Part shown: in pieces, positions 44,027-52,495 of the stretch
Layout: every line of letters starts with the position of its first letter
Numbering within the stretch: position 1 is the first letter of the stretch
DNA from: Pontibacter sp. E15-1
GTDB lineage: Bacteria > Bacteroidota > Bacteroidia > Cytophagales > Hymenobacteraceae
Direction: 5' to 3'
Length of the DNA stretch: 64,000 nucleotides
NCBI RefSeq assembly: GCF_022601975.1
Contig: NZ_JAKVIR010000026.1
Coordinates: forward strand, 1 to 64,000
Made by a program: the position numbers and the translations under genes
The notes under the pieces: model-generated
What the model was told of the DNA's origin: nothing
Databases searched by the model: none
What the model saw: the letters and a program-made list of their open reading frames with translations, nothing else

Positions 44027-44482
44027 TTGCAAAGCAAAGCCAGCACTCCGAACCAATATGTCGCCCAATTGCCTGAAGACCGGGCACACGCCATCAGCAA
44101 ATTACGCGAGGTTATCCAGGAACATATCCCGGATGGGTTTGTCGAAACCATGAGCTATGGTATGATCGGCTACGTCGTTCCGCATGCTGTTTACCCCAAC
44201 GGGTATCACTGCGACCCGAAACTGCCCTTGCCCTTTATGAGCATTGCCTCCCAGAAAAACTTCATTGCCGTTTACCATATGGGCCTTTATGCCGACAAAA
44301 GCCTATTGGAATGGTTTACAGAAGCCTATACCCGGCATTGCACTACCAAGCTGGACATGGGCAAAAGCTGTATCCGCTTCAAAAAACCGGAAGCCGTACC
44401 CTATATTCTCATTGGGGAGTTAGCTGGAAAGATAACCGCTGAAGAATGGATCGGGATGTATGAGGCGGGACTAAAGCGGTAG
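44027..44482 (+). CDS. DUF1801 family protein
   Basis: A 151-residue cytosolic protein with the DUF1801 pattern: VAQLPEDRAHAISKLREVI, EHIPDGFVETMSYGMIGYVVP and LDMGKSCIRFKK. The fold is an alpha+beta unit similar to YdhG; function unknown. The start is TTG at 44027; no ATG lies in frame between the upstream stop and the conserved region. Confidence 0.8.
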   Translation: MQSKASTPNQYVAQLPEDRAHAISKLREVIQEHIPDGFVETMSYGMIGYVVPHAVYPNGYHCDPKLPLPFMSIASQKNFIAVYHMGLYADKSLLEWFTEAYTRHCTTKLDMGKSCIRFKKPEAVPYILIGELAGKITAEEWIGMYEAGLKR

Positions 44483-44541
44483 CAGCCGCTGTGGCCCTGA
44501 CTAAATGATAAGCGCTTGCATAGCCTACCTGGCTAAAATGC

Positions 44542-45321
44542 TTAAAACTTCTCCTCCACTCCCAGCCCAAACAAGGCATAATCGTACTTTACGGGGTCTT
44601 CCGGATCGAACGCGCGGAGGTGTGCGGTAAGCTCTTCCGCCGTTTCCCAGTCCATCCCTTTGCGCGTAATCAGGCCGAGGCGGCGGGCCACCCGCTCCAC
44701 ATGCACATCGCAGGGGCAAATCAAGTCGGCCATGGGCAGGGAGTCCCAAAGGCCGAAGTCTACGCCTCCGTCATCTTTGCGCACCATCCAGCGCAGGTAC
44801 ATGTTCAGCCGCTTGCAGGCAGACTTACGGGCTGGCGTGGCAATATGCTTGCGGGTGCGCTGCGGCGCGTCCTCCAGACTGAACACCAGCTCATGGAAAT
44901 GGGTCAGGCGTACTTTCTGGGTCAGTATACCGTCCCCCGGCCCCGTGAAGGCCGTTTCGAGGCTCTCATGTTGCCGGTAGTACTCCTGAAAAAAATGCAG
45001 CAGGTACAGCAAATCCGTATCGTTGAAAGTGCGGTGCTTGAAGCCCAGAAAGCGGGGAAGGTCCTGCTCCCGATGGTGTAGCACAAAGTCGTGCGGGGCG
45101 TTGTCCATCAGGTCCATCAGGCGCAGGCAGTTGTTGATGATCGTCTTGCGCTGCCCCCAGGCCAGTATGGCCGCAAAAAAACCGCTGATTTCGATGTCCT
45201 GCTTTTTGGTGAAGCGGTGTGGTATAGACACCGGGTCGTTTGGGATGAAAGCGGGTTGGTTATACTGTGCCACCCTGTCGTCGAGCAGGGTTTCAACGGT
45301 GGCCAGGGTATACTGCGTCAT
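44542..45321 (-). CDS. TIGR02757 family protein (DUF2400)
   Basis: A 259-residue protein from ATG 45321, matching TIGR02757. The C-terminal third contains CPCDVHVERVARRLGLI, which resembles the catalytic Asp region of helix-hairpin-helix DNA glycosylases (DxHVxRVxxRLG), and ends LFGLGVEEKF. The central RTFNDTDLLYLLHFFQEYY is a family block. No Fe-S cysteine set is visible. A DNA-repair function is an inference from that local similarity. Monocistronic. Confidence 0.75.
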   Translation of the reverse strand: MTQYTLATVETLLDDRVAQYNQPAFIPNDPVSIPHRFTKKQDIEISGFFAAILAWGQRKTIINNCLRLMDLMDNAPHDFVLHHREQDLPRFLGFKHRTFNDTDLLYLLHFFQEYYRQHESLETAFTGPGDGILTQKVRLTHFHELVFSLEDAPQRTRKHIATPARKSACKRLNMYLRWMVRKDDGGVDFGLWDSLPMADLICPCDVHVERVARRLGLITRKGMDWETAEELTAHLRAFDPEDPVKYDYALFGLGVEEKF

Positions 45322-45426
45322 AAAAAAAAGCAGCCTGCTTGCACATGCTGCCATAAAGGGTTTTTACAAAGTTAAAGTCAGCCAAAAAGGCGAACATGGG
45401 TTCGCGCGTTCCGGTTGTAGTATAAA

Positions 45427-45468
45427 GCATGTATAAATTTCATTTTTGGAAGCGAAATTTATACATGC
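45427..45468 (-). terminator. AT-rich hairpin after the pirin gene
   Basis: GCATGTATAAATTTC (45427-45441) pairs perfectly with GAAATTTATACATGC (45454-45468) around a 12-base loop. It follows the pirin stop by two bases. The stem is AT-rich and has no strong T-run, so termination is likely but not certain. Confidence 0.6.
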
Positions 45469-45470
45469 GC

Positions 45471-46190
45471 TTAATAATTCGCCTCGATGGCAGGCACATC
45501 CACTAACAGGAACCTGCCCTCCGCGGAGCCGTGCAACCGGATGGCAGTCTGGTCGGCAATGCGCACCTGATCACCGGTATCCACTTCCATGTTGTTGACG
45601 AGCATGCTCCCTGAAACCACATACACCAGGGTCTGGCGTAGTTTGAAAGTCTTAAAGTCGATCTCCTCACCCTGCGACAGATGCCCGTAGTATACCGAGG
45701 AATTCGAGTTCAGGTAGGCCACGTTCTCCAGAACCTTCTGCCCTGTTACCAGTGGCACCAGCTTATCCTTCTCGTCCAGGAAATCGAGCGACATGTGCTC
45801 GTAGGACGGGGCAAGACCGCGCTTGTTGGGCAGGAACCACAATTGGAAAAGCTCAAGCGGTACCTCTCCCTCATTTGTCTCAGAAACCGTAATGCCCATA
45901 CCGGATGTGATGCGCTGCACGCTTCCCGCCTTCAGTGTCATCTCGTTCCCGAGGTTGTCTTTGTGGGTGAGCTGCCCCGCCGTCACGATCTGGATGATTT
46001 CCATCTCGGCATGCGGATGGGACGGAAAACCGGCGTTCGGTTTGATGGTATCCTGGTTTAACACGCGCAGTGGCCCGAACGCTATATTGTTAGGGCTGTA
46101 ATAATCGGCAAACGAGAAAAGGTAGTACGACTTCAGCCAGTCTCCTACTTCAGCATAATGGCGCTCGGCGGCGGTTATTAGTTTCATCAT
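45471..46190 (-). CDS. Pirin family protein
   Basis: A 239-residue bicupin. Pirin features: FADYYSPNNIAFGPLRVLN, the metal-site HPHAEMEIIQ and a second GSMLVNN cupin strand in the C-terminal half. Bacterial pirins include quercetinases and metabolic regulators; this one has no further clue. Length fits the YhaK-like shorter group. Two possible adjacent ATG codons at the start. Confidence 0.88.
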   Translation of the reverse strand: MMKLITAAERHYAEVGDWLKSYYLFSFADYYSPNNIAFGPLRVLNQDTIKPNAGFPSHPHAEMEIIQIVTAGQLTHKDNLGNEMTLKAGSVQRITSGMGITVSETNEGEVPLELFQLWFLPNKRGLAPSYEHMSLDFLDEKDKLVPLVTGQKVLENVAYLNSNSSVYYGHLSQGEEIDFKTFKLRQTLVYVVSGSMLVNNMEVDTGDQVRIADQTAIRLHGSAEGRFLLVDVPAIEANY

Positions 46191-46314
46191 AGTGCGTGTG
46201 TCTTTTAGATCTTTAGGTGTATGGTGCAGCTACAAAACCTGCAACCCTGCTAGGCTTTACGCATATTGTTATTTCTAGTTAGCCAAAGCGGCGAGAGCAG
46301 CGAGGCATGCACAA

Positions 46315-46356
46315 AATAAGCCCGGCTATGCTCCCAAGGGCACAACCGGGCTTATT
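46315..46356 (-). terminator. Terminator after the XRE/S24 regulator gene
   Basis: AATAAGCCCGG (46315-46325) pairs with CCGGGCTTATT (46346-46356). On the minus strand the stem leads into TTTTGT. Confidence 0.82.
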
Positions 46357-46385
46357 CTGAATTTTATATGAAGAAGCTGAAGCCC

Positions 46386-47174
46386 CTACTCTACTTTTTT
46401 CAGCTTTTGCACTTCTTTCTGCAGATCCAGCACGATGGAAGAGAGTTTGTTCAGCGACAAATCCGCAATCGGGAAGGTGGAGCTGATGTATGATTTTGCC
46501 TCCCATATCTCCACCACGTCCTGCACATGCACCTCATACGGCGAGTACACGGGGTTGTCGGAGTGGAGGTGAAGCACCGCGGTGTCTTTTATCTTGTTAA
46601 AAATACGCTTGAAAACGACGCCTTCTTTCTGGCTGACGATGATGCAGGGCGTCCCGTCTTTTATCTGGTTCCAGTCTTCGACATAGCGCCCCACGATCAC
46701 GGTGCCCGAGGCAATAGGCAACATCGAGTCGCCGCTTATCTCGAAAGCCCGGTAAGTGCCCCCGGTCCCGAGCATGGGCAAGCGGAAGCGTGGCAACTCC
46801 TCCATAAATTCAGGGTCGGCATACCCGTTCAGGTATCCGGCGCTGGCTTTGTAAGGCACCAGTTCTATGTTCTCTTTTTCGTTCTCATCCACGGTGATGG
46901 CCAGCACCCGCAGGTTGCCGCCAGACGTTTTGGCCGTGCCCGCGCCTGATTTGGGGTTCACGCCGTCTTTAGTAAAGTCGTTTGTGATGAGCTCATCCAG
47001 CGAGACCTCGAAAAGCTTCGCCACATTGATCAGGGTGCTGAGCTTAGGCTCTGCCCTGCCCTCTTCGTACGCCCCCACAAGTGAGCGCTTTATGTCCAAC
47101 TTCTCCGCCAGTTGCGCCTGGGTATACCCGGCGCTTTTGCGCAGATGCCTTATGTTTGATGTCACTACTTGCAT
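46386..47174 (-). CDS. XRE/S24-type (LexA/cI-like) transcription regulator
   Basis: A 262-residue repressor-like protein. An XRE helix-turn-helix fills residues 8-60 (YTQAQLAEKLDIKRSLVGAY), a linker follows, and the C-terminal half is an S24 peptidase-like domain. The catalytic dyad is S150 in SGDSML and K189 in VVFKRI; A112-G113 in KASAGY lies 38 residues before the Ser, matching the spacing in lambda cI. Self-cleavage is therefore plausible. A short coiled tail ends it. It may repress itself or its neighbours; candidate operators lie at 47235-47521. No prophage genes are near. Confidence 0.88.
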   Translation of the reverse strand: MQVVTSNIRHLRKSAGYTQAQLAEKLDIKRSLVGAYEEGRAEPKLSTLINVAKLFEVSLDELITNDFTKDGVNPKSGAGTAKTSGGNLRVLAITVDENEKENIELVPYKASAGYLNGYADPEFMEELPRFRLPMLGTGGTYRAFEISGDSMLPIASGTVIVGRYVEDWNQIKDGTPCIIVSQKEGVVFKRIFNKIKDTAVLHLHSDNPVYSPYEVHVQDVVEIWEAKSYISSTFPIADLSLNKLSSIVLDLQKEVQKLKKVE

Positions 47175-47234
47175 ACCAGCCCAAGCTAAGGTTTAAAATA
47201 CAGATGCGGCTACTTCACCACACGCTTGTAAAAA

Positions 47235-47521
47235 TACTAAAACATTCGCAGTCATACTAATATTTTTAGCAGTTTTTACTAAAAATCACCAAAATTGGAT
47301 TTAATTTTTCCAACATTTTATTTAAATGTCTAACATCAATTTTAATTTTGTTGTAATAATGCAACATTATACTAAAACTACACCAGGCAAATATTAGGAC
47401 ATACGCTTTGTATTGCCCTATATTTACGAAGTGAAATATGCTATACCTGTTAGATATATACAATTGGTATTACGATCATGCTTTTCACACAGGTATAACA
47501 TAATTTATATCAGTACTAAAA
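47235..47521. promoter_or_regulatory. TACTAAAA motif cluster and palindrome upstream of the XRE regulator
   Basis: TACTAAAA occurs at 47235, 47277, 47370 and 47514. Around the second copy ATTTTTAG (47262-47269) and CTAAAAAT (47279-47286) form an 8-bp inverted repeat with a nine-base spacer, as expected for an XRE dimer site. The 533-base gap 47175-47707 is very AT-rich and holds no other feature. Regulation is inferred, not shown. Confidence 0.4.
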
Positions 47522-47707
47522 AGTTTTTGGTGCGCTTAGGCTAAACCAAATAAGTTAACATTACCTGAACACCGCAACAACCCTAATGAGCCAGGCCAGA
47601 TATGCGCTATTGCACGCCAAAAAAGTGCGAACAGCGCCTTAACGAATATCACGGGCTGCTTCTGAACAGAACTTCATTCTTTACACACTTATATTATTAC
47701 TTTGGCT

Positions 47708-49168
47708 ATGTTTTTAACAAGCACCCTCAGAAAATCAGTGGCGAGTATTGCCCTCACCTCCTTTCTCGCGCTGTCTGCAGGCTGCCAGAAAGAAGGCCTC
47801 CTGGAAAGCCAGTTTGCCCCGCAAACGGCGGCAGAAAACAGCCTTAACGGGCAGTTGATTGATGGGCAGTACATCGTCGTTTTCAAGAACAACAGCACCG
47901 GCGCGTTTACGGGCAGCAACGAACAGGGCCTGACTGCCAGCCGCACAGACGCCGCCAAAATGCGCCAGCATGTTTTTGAGGCAGCCGGAGTGGAACGCAC
48001 GGATGTAAGCCAGATTTACGAAGGGATTGTGAATGGCTTTGCCGCACGACTCTCAAAAGCACAACTGGCAGCACTGCGCACAAACACAGACATCGCCTAC
48101 ATAGAGCAAGACCGGTATATCGCGCTGGGCGGTATCTCTACTACCCTTTTTGCAAAAGGCGGCTCCAAGGGCGATAAAAACCTAAATGGGAACGGCAAAG
48201 GGAAAAACGAACCACTCCCATCAGAGCCAGCACCTACTGAGCCTGCTCCAGCTGATCCAGCTCCAGCTGATCCAGCTCCAGCTGATCCAGCTCCAGCTGA
48301 TCCAGCCCCAACTCCAACTGAGCCAGCACCAATGCCAACTGAGCCGGCACCGGCCCCAACAGCGCCAACCCCTGCTCCGGGGTATACCACCGTCACGCCG
48401 ATGACCGGGGAAGTCCTCTCCTGGACGGTGGAGCGTGTTGGCTTCGGCGATGGCACCGGGAAAACCATCTGGATCATCGACTCCGGTATAGACACCGACC
48501 ACCCGGACCTGAATGTTGACCTGAACCGCTGCGCTTCATTTATATATAACATGCCTTCCGTTGAAGACGGCTTTGGCCACGGCACGAACGTAGCAGGTAT
48601 CATCGCAGCCAAAAACAACGGCTCCGGCATGCTTGGGGTAGCCTCTAACGCCACCATCGTGGCCCTGCGGGTGTTCGACGACGCGGGCTCCGGCTCTATC
48701 TCCAGAGCGATTTCTGCCGTGAACCATGCCAGCAACTACGCCAAGCCCGGCGACGTGGTGAACATGAGCCTTGGAGGCGGTATTTCCAACACCCTAGACA
48801 ATGCTGTGATCACGGCGGCCGGAAAAGGCATCCTGTTCGCCATTGCGGCAGGCAATAGCGCCCTGGACTGCAAAGACACTTCCCCCGCACGTGTAGATGC
48901 CGCTGGCGTTTATACCGTGTCTGGTATGGATGTGAACAACATGCTTGTCTCCTCCTCTAACTTCGGCCCGGCCGTAGACTTCTCGGCTCCTGGCGCAAAC
49001 GTAACGGTAACTACCATAGGCGGCGGTACTGCCGGCGGCTACGGCGGCACGTCTATGGCGGCCCCACACGTGGCAGGCATCCTGCTGCTTCGTGGCACCG
49101 TGTTCACCCAGGGGTATATCTCCGGAGACAAAGACGGCATACCGGACCCGATTGCGTCTGTGCAATAG
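47708..49168 (+). CDS. S8 subtilisin-like serine protease lipoprotein
   Basis: A 486-residue exported protease. Lipobox LSAGC (C26), then an inhibitor-I9-like propeptide (about 50-138: QYIVVFKNN to YIEQD), a low-complexity Pro/Ala linker (about 168-225), and the S8 domain with D258 in IIDSGIDTDHP, H291 in GFGHGTNVAG and S449 in GGTSMAAPHVAG. No type IX sorting domain at the end. ATG 47708 is preferred to TTG 47702. As a lipoprotein it is probably anchored to an envelope membrane. Confidence 0.92.
   Translation: MFLTSTLRKSVASIALTSFLALSAGCQKEGLLESQFAPQTAAENSLNGQLIDGQYIVVFKNNSTGAFTGSNEQGLTASRTDAAKMRQHVFEAAGVERTDVSQIYEGIVNGFAARLSKAQLAALRTNTDIAYIEQDRYIALGGISTTLFAKGGSKGDKNLNGNGKGKNEPLPSEPAPTEPAPADPAPADPAPADPAPADPAPTPTEPAPMPTEPAPAPTAPTPAPGYTTVTPMTGEVLSWTVERVGFGDGTGKTIWIIDSGIDTDHPDLNVDLNRCASFIYNMPSVEDGFGHGTNVAGIIAAKNNGSGMLGVASNATIVALRVFDDAGSGSISRAISAVNHASNYAKPGDVVNMSLGGGISNTLDNAVITAAGKGILFAIAAGNSALDCKDTSPARVDAAGVYTVSGMDVNNMLVSSSNFGPAVDFSAPGANVTVTTIGGGTAGGYGGTSMAAPHVAGILLLRGTVFTQGYISGDKDGIPDPIASVQ
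48245..48304 (+). repeat. Four tandem copies of a 15-bp unit inside the protease gene
   Basis: GCTCCAGCTGATCCA is repeated four times without change, encoding APADP-type linker repeats. The unit length is a multiple of three, so copy number can change without frameshift. Imperfect copies with TEPAP follow. Confidence 0.9.
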
Positions 49169-49180
49169 CACTGTGGTATT

Positions 49181-49232
49181 CTCTATAAACAGGAAAGGCT
49201 GCCCGATCGGGCAGCCTTTCCTGTTTATAGAG
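49181..49232. terminator. Perfect 52-bp palindromic bidirectional terminator
   Basis: The 52 bases equal their own reverse complement, with centre GGCTGCCCGATCGGGCAGCC and AAACAGGAAA/TTTCCTGTTT arms. It lies between the converging protease and recQ genes. Confidence 0.9.
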
Positions 49233-49264
49233 ATTTGTACGGAGATTGAGGCTAAGGCGCAGCA

Positions 49265-51403
49265 TCACCGCGTGTTTTCTTTTTTATACACCGCCACCGA
49301 GAGCCGTATTTTATAGTACTCGTGCTTCTCTTTCAGTTCCTCAAACAGGTCTTTCAGTTTGGCGTCAGCCCCGAGCTTTGCGATAGCCACCGCAATGGCC
49401 TTGTACTCGGCCCTGGTCAGGAACTTGCCCAACTCTACCGCGTAGCCCTGCTCATAGAGCGTGGCCAGGTGCGAGTAAATCGTCACCGGGTTCAGGTTAC
49501 GGTTTGCCGCGATCTGCTCGATGCCATACCCCTGCTGCAGCATCTCGAAAGTGGCCAGGTGTGTGGCGCCCTTCAATTTGCTGCCCTTCGCCTGCTCCTC
49601 GTTTATAAAGTCGATGATGGCAGTGATGAAGGTATCGCCGAAGCGCTCATACTTCTGCGCCCCCACCCCGGATATGGCCAGCATGGAAATACGGTTGGTG
49701 GGTCGTTCGGCGGCCATCTCCTGCAGCGTACTGTCGGTAAAGACCACGTAAGGCGGCACCCCAGACTCGTCTGCAAGCCGCTTGCGCGTGGCGCGGAGCC
49801 GCTCAAAGAGCGCGTCCTTGATCAGCTCGCGCTTCGGTCTGGCTTTCACGGCTGCTTCCTCAGGCTGCTTCACATCATCGAATTTCACGAGCTGCACCTT
49901 CCTGTTCTCAAACAGCACCTCCCGGCTTTGGTCCGTGAGTTTAAGGGTATACCCCTGGTCATAGGCCATCTCCACCAGCCCGCCGTTCAGCATCTGGTGG
50001 AGGTAGCGGTGCCAGTCCAGGGTGTTCACGTCGCGGCCTGCGCCGTAGGTCTTTATCTTATCAAAGCCGGCTTGCAGCACCTGGCTGTTGCGGGCGCCCC
50101 GCAGCACGTCTACCAGCAGGCCCATGTTGGCCCGTTCCTGGGTGCGGGCGATGGCCGAAAGCGCCTTCTGCACCAGCAGTGTCCCGTCGAAGGTAGTGGG
50201 CGGGTTCCGGCAGATGTCGCAGTTGCCGCAATCCTTTTGCATGGTCTCCCCGAAATACTGCAGCAGGATGCGGCGGCGGCAGGCGGCAGCTTCGGCAAAC
50301 TGCTGCATCCGCTCGAGCTTCACGAGTTGCAGCTCGGTCTGCTTTTTGTCGCCCTCGTTGTCCTGCAGCATGTTGCGCATGTTCATCACATCCGCGAAAG
50401 AGTAAAACAGCAAGGCGTCGGCCTTGGCCCCGTCCCGGCCTGCGCGGCCGATCTCCTGGTAATAGCCCTCTATGTTTTTAGGGAGGTTGTAGTGGATCAC
50501 CCAGCGCACATTGGATTTGTCGATGCCCATACCGAAGGCCACGGTGGCGCACACAATCTGCACGTCGTCTTTCAGGAAAGCCTCCTGCGCCCTGGCCCGC
50601 AACGGCGCCGACATGCCAGCGTGGTAAAAAGTGGCGTTAAACCCGTTTTGCTTCAGCTTGTTGGCCAGCGACTCGGTGGCTTTGCGGCTGAGGCAATATA
50701 TAATGCCGGGCTGCTTTGGCCGGCTGCTGATAAAGTCCGTGATTTTGTTGAACCTGTCACGGCCCGGTTTCACCGTCAGGTTGATGTTGGGCCTGTCGAA
50801 GGAGGCCACAAAGACCTGCGGGTCATGGAGCTGCAGTTGCCCCTGTATGTCTTTCTGGGTGAGCTTGTCGGCGGTGGCGGTGAGGGCCACCACGGGGATA
50901 TGCGGAAACTGCTGCTTGAGGGCTTTCAGCTGGGTATACTCCGGCCTGAAGTCGTGTCCCCAAGCCGAGATGCAGTGCGCCTCGTCCACGGCAAACAGCG
51001 ACACGTTAATGCGACTCAGGAACGACATGAAGCCGGACGAGAGCAGTTTTTCCGGGGAGACATACAGCAGTTTCAGCTTCTCGCCGAGGCAGTCGTTCTC
51101 GATCTGATACTGCTGCTCCGCCGTTTGCGAGCTGTTGATGTAGGCGGCCGGGATGCCGTTGGCAAGCAGGGCCTCCACCTGGTCCTTCATCAGGGCGATT
51201 AGCGGCGAGATGACCACGCAGATGCCGGGAAGCACCACCGCCGGCACCTGATAGCACACGGATTTTCCGCCTCCGGTGGGCATCAGCACCACCACGTCCT
51301 TTTGGTGCAGCAGCCTGTCGATGATCTGCTCCTGCATCGGCCGGAACTGCTCGTATCCGAAATATAGTTTCAGGGCTTCGCGCGCCTCTCTTATTGTTGC
51401 CAT
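49265..51403 (-). CDS. recQ: ATP-dependent DNA helicase RecQ
   Basis: A 3'-5' helicase of 712 aa for recombination and fork repair. RecA-like domains with MPTGGGKSVCYQVPA (motif I) and DEAHCIS (motif II); the RQC zinc Cys set in ACRRRIL and KDCGNCDICRNPP; winged helix; HRDC region near residues 510-580; and a final HTH-like block (YGIEQIAANRNL) found in this family. The ATG at 51403 fits the family start; an upstream TTG at 51457 is less likely. Confidence 0.95.
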   Translation of the reverse strand: MATIREAREALKLYFGYEQFRPMQEQIIDRLLHQKDVVVLMPTGGGKSVCYQVPAVVLPGICVVISPLIALMKDQVEALLANGIPAAYINSSQTAEQQYQIENDCLGEKLKLLYVSPEKLLSSGFMSFLSRINVSLFAVDEAHCISAWGHDFRPEYTQLKALKQQFPHIPVVALTATADKLTQKDIQGQLQLHDPQVFVASFDRPNINLTVKPGRDRFNKITDFISSRPKQPGIIYCLSRKATESLANKLKQNGFNATFYHAGMSAPLRARAQEAFLKDDVQIVCATVAFGMGIDKSNVRWVIHYNLPKNIEGYYQEIGRAGRDGAKADALLFYSFADVMNMRNMLQDNEGDKKQTELQLVKLERMQQFAEAAACRRRILLQYFGETMQKDCGNCDICRNPPTTFDGTLLVQKALSAIARTQERANMGLLVDVLRGARNSQVLQAGFDKIKTYGAGRDVNTLDWHRYLHQMLNGGLVEMAYDQGYTLKLTDQSREVLFENRKVQLVKFDDVKQPEEAAVKARPKRELIKDALFERLRATRKRLADESGVPPYVVFTDSTLQEMAAERPTNRISMLAISGVGAQKYERFGDTFITAIIDFINEEQAKGSKLKGATHLATFEMLQQGYGIEQIAANRNLNPVTIYSHLATLYEQGYAVELGKFLTRAEYKAIAVAIAKLGADAKLKDLFEELKEKHEYYKIRLSVAVYKKENTR

Positions 51404-51568
51404 ACCTTTTTCTCCTGCAGTCTGCACACCTGCTTTTTCGCCAGCTTCCATATACAAAGGTAGCCATAATTTTCAGCTTCTGCAGGCTCCAACGGTATCC
51501 GGATGATAACCATGTGCCCCGGCACGCGTATCCTAAAGGCATTAACAGACACACAAAATACTTAAACT

Positions 51569-51904
51569 ATGAAATCCGAAATAACAAACAATTTAGAGCA
51601 TGTACTAGTAAAATGCATCACTGCCTGCGAAACCTGCGCGACCCTCTGCCTGCAGGAAGATGATGTGAAGATGATGGTGCGCTGCATCATGATCGACCGC
51701 GACTGCGCCGATATTTGTGCGCTGACCTCCCGCTTCGTGGCCCGCAACTCCGAGCACGCCAAGCATGTGATGAAAGAGTGTATCGAGATCTGCCGCATTT
51801 GCGAAAAAGAATGTCGCCAGCATGAGGCCGAGCATTGCCAGAAGTGCGCTGACGCCTGCAAAGAGTGCGCCGACGCCTGCGAGGAATGGATGGCCAAGAA
51901 GTAA
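51569..51904 (+). CDS. Cys-rich four-helix-bundle copper-binding protein
   Basis: A 111-residue cytosolic protein with 16 Cys spaced along helices (KCITACETCATLC, ECIEICRICEKEC, CADACKECADAC), the pattern of Csp-type copper storage proteins (DUF326). Copper or silver storage in a tetrameric bundle is the family role. No signal peptide, so it would act in the cytosol, like Csp3. No copper ATPase or regulator is nearby. Between recQ (divergent) and a strong palindrome. Confidence 0.9.
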   Translation: MKSEITNNLEHVLVKCITACETCATLCLQEDDVKMMVRCIMIDRDCADICALTSRFVARNSEHAKHVMKECIEICRICEKECRQHEAEHCQKCADACKECADACEEWMAKK

Positions 51905-51926
51905 GCAGCGCTTACAACACACCGGT

Positions 51927-51974
51927 ATAAAAGCGAAGGGGGCGACAGAAATCTGTCGCCCCCTTCGCTTTTAT
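51927..51974. terminator. 23-bp perfect stem bidirectional terminator
   Basis: Arms 51927-51949 and 51952-51974 are exact inverses separated by only AA. AAAAGCGAAGGGGG and its complement give T-tracts both ways between the converging Cys-rich and holin-like genes. Confidence 0.9.
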
Positions 51975-51988
51975 GTATGCGCGCCGCC

Positions 51989-52321
51989 TTAAAAAATCAT
52001 GTCGAGCACCGCAGTGATGACAGAAAGCACGAGGCTGAAAAGCAGCGCCGCGAAGAAGCCGCTGGTGTCAAAGCCTGCGATAAGAGAGTCCGCCAACAGG
52101 ATGATGAGGGCATTGATCACCAGCAGAAAGAGGCCAAGCGTGACAATGGTAACCGGTATGGTCAGGATCACGAGCACTGGTTTTACCACCGCGTTCAACA
52201 CTGCCAGCACCAGGGCCAGTATAATCGCAGTCATAAAGCCGTCAATCGAAACACCAGGCAATATATACGCCGACAACATGGCGGCCGCACCTGTCATAAG
52301 GAGTTTGAGTATAAATCCCAT
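51989..52321 (-). CDS. Phage-holin-family (PF04020-like) membrane protein
   Basis: A 110-residue protein of four membrane spans, matching the YvlD/phage_holin_4_2 family: MGFILKLLMTGAAAMLSAYI, then LNAVVKPVLVILTIPVTIVT (diagnostic NxxxKPxLxxLTLPxTxxT) and a final FSLVLSVITAVLD. Despite the name these are widespread chromosomal proteins with no proven lysis role. The ATG at 52321 is chosen; the frame is open upstream but has no family sequence. Confidence 0.85.
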   Translation of the reverse strand: MGFILKLLMTGAAAMLSAYILPGVSIDGFMTAIILALVLAVLNAVVKPVLVILTIPVTIVTLGLFLLVINALIILLADSLIAGFDTSGFFAALLFSLVLSVITAVLDMIF

Positions 52322-52437
52322 AGATGAATATTTATTTATATAGCTTTTACTGTGTATAGTATGAGGCATACTTACGCAAAGCGCTGCATAAAGATAGGGC
52401 AAAATATGCGTGGCGCGGTATAGGGGAAACGCTCAAA

Positions 52438-52474
52438 ATAAACCCCGCTGCTTAAAAAAAGCAGCGGGGTTTAT
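52438..52474 (-). terminator. Terminator of the polyamine operon
   Basis: ATAAACCCCGCTGCTT (52438-52453) pairs perfectly with AAGCAGCGGGGTTTAT (52459-52474). It lies 22 bases past the stop of the agmatinase-family gene. Confidence 0.88.
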
Positions 52475-52495
52475 ACTTCACTGACCGTCAGTTGC

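Noticed and set aside
49322..51202. A 626-codon open frame antisense to recQ
   Set aside because: RecQ is complete with all motifs on the other strand; the antisense frame has low-quality composition and no domains.
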